From the NCBI GenBank assembly GCA_905182985.1, contig CAJJDN010000159.1, forward strand, positions 122,921 to 186,920: DNA of 64,000 nt. Direction: 5' to 3'. The stretch is from Paramecium sonneborni (lineage: Eukaryota > Ciliophora > Oligohymenophorea > Peniculida > Parameciidae). The notes below the pieces were generated by a model that searched no databases, was not told where the DNA came from, and saw only the letters and a program-made list of their open reading frames with translations. A program made the position numbers and the translations under genes. Below are positions 1 through 10,805 of the stretch, in pieces; the first letter of the stretch is position 1, and each line of letters begins with the position of its first letter.

Positions 1-1370
1 TTTTCTAAAATCATTACAAATATATTATATTATAAAGTACATATAAATATGTTAATTAAATTTAAAAATTATTTCTTATTTATCATTTCAATTTATTATA
101 TAATTAAAATAAACAGAATTTTTTATAAATTAATCTAATAATATTTATTTTTATTATGTTGTTAGAATTTTACATTAATAAAGATTAATTATGATGATTA
201 AAATCAAAAATATTTTGTTATAATAATTCTCAATCTTATTAATATTTCAAATAGCAATAATCGTAAATGTCTCTCTAAAATTATATTTAAAATTCATTTA
301 ACCTTACTCATATTTATTGTAATTAATAAAAATTGTATTAATTTGATCAATATAATTAGAAATTTACTAATTTTTTTTGAGAGAAAATGTTGAAAAATAA
401 ATTTTTATCTTAAAAAAAAATTTATGATTTTAGGTGAAATTTATTTTCAATTAAAACTGAATTAAAAATTATTTTAAAATTATCATTGCTAATATTTAAC
501 AATTCTTTTTATTATATAATTTATTTTTATACTTTGATTCTGCTAAATTATTGAAATTCTAATTTCGTTTAAATAGGATTTTTAATTCAGATTATTGCTT
601 TGATAAACCTAATACTATTTTGAAAAATTGCATTAATACTTAAAACAATCCTAATTAACCTATTTACATTAGTTAGCTTTTACAGATAGCTGATTGATTG
701 TTTTCGATGAAAAAAAGTTCGAGAAATTTTTTGATGTATTTCTTTAAAATTCATAATAATATAGATTATCAGTTTAATGAATATAATCAATGTTAAATTT
801 TTTTAATTCATTAAGTAAACAATCTAGTATGCAGATAGTTTCTGTTTAGTATATTAATAAGCTTTCAAAAAAGTTTCATGGTTGTTTAATCCGTTTTTAT
901 TAAATTAAAAATCATAAAATTATACTAAAAATGCTTAAAGTAATAATTAAAACCTTCAACAGAGTATTAGAAACAAAGGAAACTAAAAGAATATTAGTTA
1001 TAATTAGTAACACAATTTTGTGGACAAAGTATCTTTTAGTCCTAATTTTGATTCTTCATCTAGTATTATTATAAGTTCTGATTAAACATCAATTCAAAAT
1101 TAATATATTATCTACAAACTATTAATAGAATTTATTTACCTTTTTATTATTTCTGGATTTTATGTAAATGTTTGATTATTAAAGTAATTGTGTTTAAAAT
1201 TCTTAAAAGTTTATAATAAAAGTTTAAAATTGGGTCTTAAATAAAGGTAAAATAAGTAATATAGTTATGAAGTACTTAATATTTAATTAATAATGCAAAG
1301 AAATAATAAGATTAATGGAATTGTATTAGAGTTCTTAAATATTTTAAAAAATGTTTATTAAATATTAAAT
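1..1370. other. AT-rich region without a supportable gene
   Basis: No frame stays open for long under a TGA-only stop rule, and no intron pattern rescues one. Short coding-like patches occur around 540-740 but are broken by TGA codons, so old gene remnants are possible. No telomere repeat is visible at the left end. Confidence 0.5.
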
Positions 1371-1754
1371 ATGTTTTTATTTATATATTTGTTAGTAATG
1401 GTAAGATGTATATAGCTACCTATAAAAAGTGAATAAGAATAGATTGAAGCATTAGAATTAATGTCAAAAGATACATTGTCAGAACAGTAAATAAAAAAAG
1501 GTCAAACAAATTAAGTGTTCTTTTTAGAGATAGCAGATTATTTAGAAGGAACCTCATTTTTTAATCTTTTAGGTATAATATAAAGAAAATTAGATCTTAA
1601 AAATAAGGATAATTAATCAAAGAGAATAATAATTGCAACAGTGCTGTCCATCCTTTTAATTATCATATTTTGTATTGTAATCTAATTTATTCTAAATTTA
1701 TCAAAAAAATGTAAGATTAAGCTGAGTAAAGAGAGCATACCGATACCAGCATGA
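1371..1754 (+). CDS. Small single-pass membrane protein, unknown function
   Basis: A single exon of 127 codons ends in TGA if TAA/TAG are Gln. The N-terminus (MFLFIYLLVMVRC) is hydrophobic like a signal peptide. A polar Gln/Glu-rich stretch follows, then a strong membrane helix near residues 83-107 (IIIATVLSILLIIIFCIVIQ) and a short Lys-rich tail. A small type I membrane protein is the simplest reading. It sits 70 bp upstream of a coiled-coil gene on the same strand. The family is not recognised. The start is the first ATG in frame. An upstream ATG at 1351 is out of frame. Confidence 0.5.
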
Positions 1755-1824
1755 TAATTGAATGTATTTTGAATGTATTCATTTATAATACTGAGTTACT
1801 GATTTTCATTAATTTTATTATTAA

Positions 1825-2780
1825 ATGTCATCGGAAGTTAAAAAGAAAGAAAGGTAAAACTTGCTTGTTTAAGTTGAAGATTTTTTGAATAAATAATAGT
1901 ATGGTGGTTAAACATTTAAAAAAAAGAATGAGATTTAGGAAGAAGTTGATGTTTTTTTAAATTTATTGGGAAATATTAATCCATCTGAAACTCCATAAAA
2001 TAAAACTTAGTTAAGTATAATTATTTCTTAAGGATCATATGATTCAACTTTGCCATCTTTTAGGGAAACAAAGTTAAAATATGTTAACTAATTTGTATAA
2101 CAAATGTTGAAATTCTTAAGGGAAATAAAAAAATAAATCTAATAGAATGAGTCTAATATTAAATAAAAAATAGATTAGATATATCAGTTTTATTTGAATT
2201 AGATGGACGATATTGATAAATTAATATAATACACTTATGATGTTGGAAATAAGAAGCCAAAAATCGTTGAATAAAATAATTATTAAGATTAAAAGGAAAT
2301 AAAGGGAACTTTATTAGAATAAGAACTAGAATCTTCTCTTGTTTAGGCTCACTAATTGAATGTAATAAGTATGTATATCAACAGGATTAATTAAACAATA
2401 TACTTAAGCAAAAATCATCTGAAAATTATTATAAAGAAAAATAATGTAAGCAGGCATTACAATCAATTGCTATATTAGAATCATAATTACATTAATTTAA
2501 GGGTTAATTTTAGAAGTTCAATTAAATTGTTAAAATTATAAATGGTTAATTGAGTGATTGTGTAAATAGTGCATCTGTAGAAAATAATAAAAATAGAATA
2601 GGAACTAATAAAACTGCATATAAAACTATAAATTCTTATCGCACACATTTTACTAATACAACTCCAAATAAAAAAGGAAAATTAGAAGATAACTATAGAT
2701 CAATTTCATAAAATTCTTATAGATCAAGAAGAGAAGAGGTTGATAAAGTTTATAAATAGTTATTAAAAAATTATTTATGA
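1825..2780 (+). CDS. Coiled-coil protein, unknown function
   Basis: Two exons joined across a 23-nt intron (2362-2384, GTAATAAG...CAACAG) give 310 residues ending in TGA. The product is hydrophilic and rich in Gln, Lys, Glu and Asn. Heptad-like stretches lie around residues 90-140 and 165-230. The tail is Ser/Arg/Asn-rich with SYRS repeats. No signal peptide or membrane helix is seen. Composition suggests a cytoskeletal or ciliary structural role, which is inference only. Confidence 0.7.
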
Positions 2781-2821
2781 ATAGGAGATAATTGCAATGA
2801 TAATATATTAATATTAAATTG

Positions 2822-4156
2822 TCATCTTTGAGTTTTGTTAAAATAATCTTCAATATAGCATCTAATTGCATCAAAATCATTTAACATCACTTATCTAATT
2901 TATCTAAGTAATTTCAATTATTCTTTTCTATCTTTCTATCTTTAAATGTAATTAGTCTTAAAATCATAAGATAATTAAATACCTTAGAATTATCTGAACA
3001 ATTAGTTAGATCTATTAATTATTTTTTTAGGTTAGTAAGTTTATTATCTTCATCTTTTTAATTCTATTACTCAGTGACAATTTGAGCATCAATTGAATCC
3101 TATTAGTTTTATAAAGTTGCAATCTATAATGTAAATTAAATTAATAATTACTTCTAAATTAATTGAATGTAATTCATCATTTATTTAGTTTTTGACTCTT
3201 AAATGAAGTTATTCTCTATCATCTTCAGCATTATACTAAACTCTACTAGTTTTATCAATTTAATCATATAGTTATTATAATAAGTTAACTATTGCATTAG
3301 CTCTATTAGTGTTAACAACTGCTTCAGTTTACGTTGAAATGCTCACAAACTCTTCTAAGATATTAGAATTATAATTTAACTAATTATTTGTAGTATAGGT
3401 TGATTATTTTATAGTATGTCTTGGGCTTCGTTATATAAATCATTTATTTATTGTAAGAAATCAGTATTTTCTTCAACATTTTGGTTGATATTTTGTTATT
3501 ATTAAATAAGTAAGGTATATTTAGGTATAGTTTACTTAATTAAATATGTTGCTCTTTTTAAGAGACTACAAACATTAATAGAATCATCTCTTGCTATTTC
3601 AAAATGTTCACGCTATTTAAATATATGATTATACTTCTAATTATCTAATTTAATCTAATTATTCTGATAATGATTAATATTCAGTGATAATATTTTCTTT
3701 TTCATCTATTACAACATCATATCTATTGGATTCATCTTAATATAATCTAATTTAAGCTCCTAATGTACTATAATCATATTAAGATTTTGCAATTTATTCT
3801 TCAAGACTTATTAATTGTTAATAATCTATTCAATAATTATTATTCGTTTTTGTTACATAATTCAGAGTCTTATGATTAGAGTTCTAAATCATCTTATTAA
3901 TCTTAGGCAATTTATTACTCAATTTCGTTCAATAAATGTTCGATTCTGTTAAATTATGCTTTTTTATCTAATATTGGAATGAATAATGATAGTTACCTTA
4001 ATCACGTTAATACTCAGTTTGAATAGAATTTAAAACAGTTAAACCAAACTAATCTTTTTATAAAGTTTCTAGAAAGGTTTGATCTTCAGGAGAAATAATT
4101 TTATTATCTTGTTGTGAGTAGACAAGAAGAATTAATAGTGGAATATAAAATTTCAT
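2822..4156 (-). CDS. Secreted coiled-coil protein (trichocyst-matrix-like?)
   Basis: Seven exons and six introns (29, 31, 22, 26, 28 and 26 nt) give exactly 391 codons including TGA. The N-terminus MKFYIPLLILLVYSQQ is a clear signal peptide. The rest is almost entirely helical and polar, with long Gln/Glu/Asn heptads, and has no other membrane segment. A ~390-residue secreted coiled-coil precursor fits the build of Paramecium trichocyst matrix proteins, stored in secretory granules. I do not see a decisive motif, so this is a suggestion. The last intron (GTATTTAA...TTTAAG) ends in AAG rather than TAG. Without it the frame stops early. The gene is divergent from the coiled-coil gene at 4244. 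Confidence 0.65.
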
Positions 4157-4243
4157 TAAAAGAATAAATATATAATATTTCTAATGTAAATATATATCTA
4201 AAATAAATATGAAATAGATATTTTTTATTAAAAATAAATAAGT

Positions 4244-7200
4244 ATGTCGGAGAACATCCTGCAATAAAAAACTGAAGGAGATGAAAAAGCTAATGTATAT
4301 TTTGGATAAGAAATAGATGGAGATAGTATATTTAATAATTGATATAAAGAAATAATCTATAAAAATGTAAGAAAAGCCAAAATTCCGAACACAGCAGATA
4401 GAGCATACTGCGAGATAAGAATAACTGAATTGTAAGCAGAACTTGATGCTTCACGTGAATAGGTTTTCAAGTTAGAATAACAATAAGATTTGTATGTAAC
4501 ATATGAATAGACAGTAAATATATGAATAATAATATTGAAGATTAATTAATTATAAGAAAGAAATTAGATATTGCATGATGAAAACAAATAGCTTAATCTT
4601 TTGTTACGTACAAGAACAAAAGAGTTAGATATAGCAAAATTTAAGATTCTTGAATATGAGTCATTACTAGAAAGATTGAGAGATATAGAATTAGATTATA
4701 ATAATGTATATGACTAATTGTAAGTAAGAGATAAAGAATTAAAAGATTTAATATTTAATTTATTAAATAAAAGTTAACTGAAAAGTATGGATAATTGGAA
4801 TTGAAGTAATAACAATATAAAGTACTTGAATTAGAGAATTTCGATCTTAAAAATAAGATAACAAATCTTTAGAATGACTTAGATGTATATAAAGATAGGA
4901 ATATCAAATTAGATACTGAAAGAAAAAGACTTTCAGATCTAAAATCTGAAATAACAACAACTTCAAAAATAGAAGTTACAAAAAGTGAAGTTAATATTTC
5001 TTAGGTTGCAACATAATAATCAACATAAGATTATAGCAAATTTAAAACATAATTATAAGAATAATCAGATCTATTGAGCTAAATGAAAAACACTATTTAA
5101 GAAAAAGATCATAAATTAGGATTGCTTAATCATGAACTTACAAAATTATAAGAAACTTTAGCAAATAAGAATGAATAATTATCTTCATTATAATAATAAT
5201 TAGATTAATAAGATAATAAATTAAAGGAATTAGAAAGTAAAATTGAATAACAAAAAAATAAACCAACTACAATTATTAAGACTGTTGAAAAAATAATCAA
5301 GGTTACTCCTACAGATGCTGATTAAGAAAAAGTTTAATTAGTTAATGAATTAGAAAGAGCCAATAATGAAATTGAAAGATTTAAGTTTGAATTATCATAA
5401 TTATAATAAAAATTAGAAACTCAAGAAAAAATAATTTCTGATGTAAATATTATTTAAAATATTTATTATAGTTATCAAGAGATGTTCGATAAATCATCTC
5501 ATTAAATGAAGAAATAGAATTACTTAAAATAGATAAAGCTAATTTATAAAATACTTTGAATCAAAAAGATTAAGATTTAGAATTTACTTTGAATCTGTTA
5601 AATTAGAAAACTCTTGATCTTTAGAATCTTGATAAGGTTAAGTTCAATTTAACATTTGCAGAAGATTAAATCCAAAATAAATAAAGAGAAATTATATCTT
5701 TAAAAAGAAGAGTTGGTGATGTTGAAAATTCTAATAATTAATTAAAATAATTATAACCAGAATTACGATAAGCTAAGAAATTAATTGAAGAATTAAAATC
5801 TGAAAATGATAATTTAGATTAATAAAATAAATAATTTAAAGCTAATTTAATGGATGCTGAAGTTGTTATAAATTAATTAAAGAAATTAGAATAAAGAATT
5901 AAAGCAATATAAAATACTAATTCTTCATTAAGATAAGAAATGACATAAACTTTTACTGAATCAGAATAATGGAGATAAAAATATAATTAAGGTTGTTCTG
6001 AAATCACAAGATTATAAAGATTATTAGAAGTAAATTAATAAAGATAATCAACTTTAAATGAATAAAACAAAAACTTTAAAAATGAATTTGAAGTTCCTCA
6101 TATAAAAATAGATCCTCTTCCTATTCCTTAAAGATTAACAAAATAAATAATATAAGATGATTCATAAATTATGAAATTAAAAAATAATTTAGTAGTTGTT
6201 GAATTATAATTAGAATCTGTGTATCGAAATAAAGTACTTGAATAATAAGCTTATTAAAGTGAGATTGATGGAATCAATTCTAAATACAATCTTAAAAAGG
6301 AGAAAGTGAAGCATGGAAATAAAAGTATCTTAAATCCGAATAAGAAAATGTTAAATTAATGAATATTAATGAGAAATATACTGTATTATTGTAAAAATAT
6401 GACTCTTAAGATGTTATTATATAAAGTTTAAATGAGAAATTGAAATAATAAACATAAGAATTGGAGAAGGCAAGAAGTGATGTATTTTAATTACATTTGT
6501 AATTAAGTCAGTTAGAAGTACTTATTTAAGAAAGAAATTAATTTAAATAAAGATCAGATACTTATTATTAGGAGATTTAAAATTAATATAAATAGATTCC
6601 AGTATTAAAAGCTTAAGTATTAGATTTAAGTAGATAATTGAAATTAGCTGAAATACCAATAATTCAAGTTGCATAAAAAACTGATGCATTTGAAAAACTT
6701 CGATAATAAAATGTAGAATTGGAATAAAAAATTGATGATACATTGGAAGATTAAATTCATGAATTATAATAAGGAAATAAAGTATTAAGATTAGAATTGA
6801 CTAAATAGATTTAAATTAATGCATAATTGATTATAGATTAATCTAATGCTAATATAAAGAAATAAGATTTATTAATCGAATTATAATTATCATAAGCTAT
6901 AGAAAAAGATTATTAATAATTAAAAATTGCCTATTTGAATAAGCAAAAAGAAAATGATAAAATAAAGATGTAAAGTGATGGAATAAAAAAATGAGATAGA
7001 GAAATTAAAAGAGAGATCAAATAATTATAAAGATTAAATAAATGGATTATTAGTTAAAGTAAATTCTTTAGAATAATTGAATAATGATTATAAGTTTAAG
7101 TTAGAGATGTTTCCTGAATTATAAGAGAAAGTGAATTCATAGTCTAAATAGATTGAAGATTTATAGAAAACCTCATAGAAATCAAATGAAATAAGAGATG

Positions 7201-8785
7201 AATTAATAGCTAAATCTACCTTATAATAAATCAAACTATAAAGTTTAGGTCCATTATAATCTAAAATAGAAAGTCTTTAATTAATTTTAGAAGAGAGACA
7301 AAGACAATTAGATTTATGGTAAAGAAAGGCCTTAGAATTAGAAGATAGTAAATCAAAACTTAATTAAGAATGGAGAAAGAAATATGATGCTGTAGAAGTT
7401 TAATTAAAAAATTAAAAAGATTTAGATTAAATAGTAATATAATAAGAACATGATATTAATGATCTTATTAATTAGAATACAAAATTAAATGTATAAAATA
7501 AAGAATTATCTATTACAAATCAATCATTAAATAAAGATCTTGATTAAGAGATATTGAAATAAATAGATTATCTGCAATTGAAACTGATTTTAGAAAATTA
7601 AATGAAAATTTATTAATAGAATTGTAAAGAATTGCTGATCTAACAGATAAATTATAAATTGCATAAAATTAATATGATGCAGCAAAAAGAGATTAAGAAA
7701 GATTAGAAAATAATGTGCAATGATGTCAAGTGAAATTGAAAGATTATCTATGATGGTTAAAAATAAAAATATTGAAATAGAAGGAAATAAAGCTATTTAA
7801 CATTAAAGTCAATAATAAATTGATTAAGTTCAATCTATTTTTATAGAAAATAAAAGACTATTTGATGAATTAAATAATGTATTAAAATTTAATGAAGAAT
7901 TAAAATTATAATCAATTTAATTATAGAAATAAATTGATGAATTGAAATCAATAATTAATAATGAAGGTAACTATGAAAATCAATTAAAAGATGATTTAGA
8001 TTAATTAGAAAAAGTATTAAAATAAAAAGCTAATGAAATTGCTGAAATTAAATAGTTATTAAGATAAAGTGAACATTAAGTTAAAGATATTAAAAGAGAT
8101 GATTAATAATGGATAGATTAATAAGCAGAAAAAGAAAAATTAACACATCAATTAAATTTTGTAAATGAATTATTAAATTCAAAAAATGCTGAAAATGAAT
8201 AATTATCTAAGTAAAATCATTTATTATAATCTAAATTATTGGATAATTAAAAATTAGATTTTGAACATTTAGAATTAGCTTTAAATACTAGAGATAAAGT
8301 AATAGAAGAATGGAAAGGAAAATTCTAGAGATTACCTTAAGATTTATAAAAAGTTATTGAAGATAAAGTAGAACTTGAAAATAGATTTAGTTCTGTAGTT
8401 TTAGAAATTGAAAGATGGAAAAGAAAGGCCAATTCAAGTTAAGCTGAAATTGAAATTCTAAGAGTTAATATTGAATAATTGAATGATGAAATTGAGAGAT
8501 TGAATAACAACACATCAGATCTTTTAAGTGTAAATATTATTTATTATACTTAAGGAAAATGATTCATGGAGACATAAGTATGCCAATTTATAATAATTGA
8601 TACCTTAAATGGTACATCATTAACCAAATCCTGAAACTTAAGCTTATTAAGTTACACCAGGAAATAGTTTTAGAATTCCACCAGGAACTGATAGAAATTA
8701 GGGTAGCTTTAGAAATTAACCACCTCCTCTTGACTCTAGAAGATCATTTAGAAGAGCCACAACTACTGGTCTAACAAAACCATGA
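4244..8785 (+). CDS. Giant coiled-coil protein (~1,460 aa)
   Basis: Starts MSENILQQKTEGDEKANVYF and ends in a Pro/Arg-rich tail (PPPLDSRRSFRRATTTGLTK). Between these are about 1,350 residues of Gln/Leu/Lys/Glu heptads, typical of ciliate cytoskeletal or basal-body fibre proteins. Clear introns of 23-29 nt include 24, 27, 23, 29, 25 and 25 nt ones; several end in AAG. Three places are doubtful: about 6291-6300, 7545-7550 and 7710-7716. In each, the natural heptad frame moves as if one base were missing. A conventional alternative exists: a 20-nt intron near 6308 plus a 28-nt intron near 7715 also keeps the frame open, but it turns 7550-7710 into a less heptad-like sequence. Existence of the gene is sure; the internal structure is not. 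Confidence 0.75.
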
Positions 8786-9091
8786 TTAGTAATAATAAAT
8801 AAAATATTAATAATGAAACATACAAAAATAATATTGTATTTCAAATTATTAAACTTATTAAAAGTAAAGTTTTTTATGGTTAAATATTAACTCACCTCAA
8901 TTTAAACTATAAATAGATAATAATGATATGCAAGATTAAGCAACTAAATTTTTATATCACTGTATTTATAATTAATAACATCCATAATATTTAAAATAGA
9001 TTCATAAATAATTAAAAATTTTGTTGAAAATTGTTTAGAGAAGGTTACAATAGACAATTAGTAGAAAGAAAACCTAAATTTAGCGTATAAT
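8786..9091. other. Intergenic AT-rich spacer
   Basis: Lies between the convergent coiled-coil gene and the small minus-strand gene at 9092-9388. Nothing coding or structured is seen. Confidence 0.5.
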
Positions 9092-9388
9092 TCATTTCAT
9101 TCTAGAAAATACTTTTTCCATTTCTTTCAAAGCTACTTCATCTTTGAGTTTGATAGTAAATTATCTAATAGGATTATAGTATGCAAGGTAGATTGATTTA
9201 AATTTGGATCAAAATTTAAGATTTCCGATATTTAAACCCCCTATAAGGAATGAATTCTAATGAATTTGGTAGGATTCGTAAATATCATTTAGATTGGATA
9301 CAGATAGAAAATAGAATGTACTGTTCGATGAAAAAGTGATTCGTTTGATTTATTACTAATATAATTAATTATATTGTTGAATAATCAT
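9092..9388 (-). pseudogene. Small gene interrupted by an in-frame TGA
   Basis: From an ATG 22 bp upstream of and divergent from LSM5, one frame runs 98 codons to TGA with a single internal TGA at codon 60. The part after that TGA (YLAYYNPIRQFTIKLKDEVA, then a Lys/Glu-rich end) looks strongly protein-like, as does the part before it (SVSNLNDIYESYQIHQNSF). No GT...AG pair of usual size removes the TGA. It may be a recent pseudogene, a sequence error, or a 59-residue protein with a decayed tail. The upstream part is repeated at 10249-10481 only because of the assembly duplication. Confidence 0.4.
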
Positions 9389-9410
9389 AAATATATTTAA
9401 ATTTTTTATA

Positions 9411-9693
9411 ATGACCACTATTCTTCCATTAGGTACAAAAATAATTAAAGTAGAGGATTATTGGATAAGGCAATTTCATCAAGAGTTTGGATTCTAATGA
9501 AAGATGATAGAGAATTTGAGGGTAGTCTACGTGGTTTTGATGATTTTTTTAGTACATTTATTATAATAATTGATTAGATATGGTTTTAGAGAATGTAATA
9601 GAATTAGATAATGGAAAGAAGAGTAAATTAGAATCAATTTTATTAAATGGAAGTTAAATATGTTTGATAGTACCTGGAGGGGAAATAAGTTGA
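9411..9693 (+). CDS. LSM5: U6 snRNA-associated Sm-like protein LSm5
   Basis: Three exons (introns of 23 and 26 nt) encode 77 residues. Seen: MTTILPL, then LLDKAISSRVWILMKDDREF, EGSLRGFDDF, NMVLENVIELDNGKK and a C-terminal LNGSQICLIVPGG. These match the Sm1 and Sm2 motifs of LSm5, which sits in the LSm2-8 ring on U6 snRNA and in the cytoplasmic LSm1-7 decapping ring. Length is normal for a compact LSm5. The first intron ends in GAG (GTACAAAA...GTAGAG); the second ends GATTAG and restores the conserved FxNMVLE. The stop is 20 bp before the ATG of the next gene. The copy at 10504-10786 is a duplicate from contig overlap. Confidence 0.9.
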
Positions 9694-9712
9694 TAATAAT
9701 AATATTTTTAAT

Positions 9713-10247
9713 ATGTTAATAATCATATTATTGTTTAAATATTCATAGTGTCAGGATATAGATTATTGCAACATTACCAACATAAGTGGAAATTATTCAC
9801 CTTTTTACTATAATTCAAGTTGTTTACCACCTGAGTAATTAGAAGTTAATTGTTAATAGTCAGATAATTATGTAGAGATAAATGTAGATTCTTCTATAAT
9901 TTGGAATTTGGTTAGTTTAACGACTAATTGTCATAATGTAAAAATTAATACATCTGAAATTAATATTGGCAATATAACTACTAACTAGAAGAAAACTGAA
10001 TTAATGGAGAACAAGTATATAATATTTGAAGCTTCTTAAAATTACTCTTTTATGAGTAATATTTATATAAATATGCCTAATTATTTACTTGCATTCTTTT
10101 TAAATAGTAGTGAAAGTTCAACAAGTATTTACGGATTGAATGTAACATCTAATAAAATGCTTTTTGTTTTTAATAATTCTGTAATAATTGAGAATTCTAA
10201 TTTTTTTATGACAACTTCAACATGTACTAATAATGTAAACATATTGC
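9713..10247 (+). CDS. Truncated duplicate 5' end of the Gly-rich membrane protein gene
   Basis: Identical to 10806-11340 and cut by the N at 10248. It is an assembly artefact, not a separate gene; see the entry at 10806-15526. Confidence 0.85.
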
Positions 10248-10248
10248 N
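10248..10248. other. Single-N contig junction
   Basis: One ambiguous base lies between duplicated flanks. It breaks the reading frame of the gene that crosses it. Confidence 0.9.
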
Positions 10249-10503
10249 GTAAATTATCTAATAGGATTATAGTATGCAAGGTAGATTGATTTAAATTTGG
10301 ATCAAAATTTAAGATTTCCGATATTTAAACCCCCTATAAGGAATGAATTCTAATGAATTTGGTAGGATTCGTAAATATCATTTAGATTGGATACAGATAG
10401 AAAATAGAATGTACTGTTCGATGAAAAAGTGATTCGTTTGATTTATTACTAATATAATTAATTATATTGTTGAATAATCATAAATATATTTAAATTTTTT
10501 ATA

Positions 10504-10786
10504 ATGACCACTATTCTTCCATTAGGTACAAAAATAATTAAAGTAGAGGATTATTGGATAAGGCAATTTCATCAAGAGTTTGGATTCTAATGAAAGATGA
10601 TAGAGAATTTGAGGGTAGTCTACGTGGTTTTGATGATTTTTTTAGTACATTTATTATAATAATTGATTAGATATGGTTTTAGAGAATGTAATAGAATTAG
10701 ATAATGGAAAGAAGAGTAAATTAGAATCAATTTTATTAAATGGAAGTTAAATATGTTTGATAGTACCTGGAGGGGAAATAAGTTGA
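10504..10786 (+). CDS. LSM5: Duplicate copy of LSM5 (assembly overlap)
   Basis: Sequence matches 9411-9693 at an offset of 1,093, including both introns. Count it once. Confidence 0.85.
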
Positions 10787-10805
10787 TAATAATAATATTT
10801 TTAAT

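Noticed and set aside
6290..6330. A 41-nt intron (GTGAGATT...AAAAAG) to explain the first frame break
   Set aside because: Too long for this genome and it removes coding-like sequence; an indel or the 20-nt alternative is more likely.
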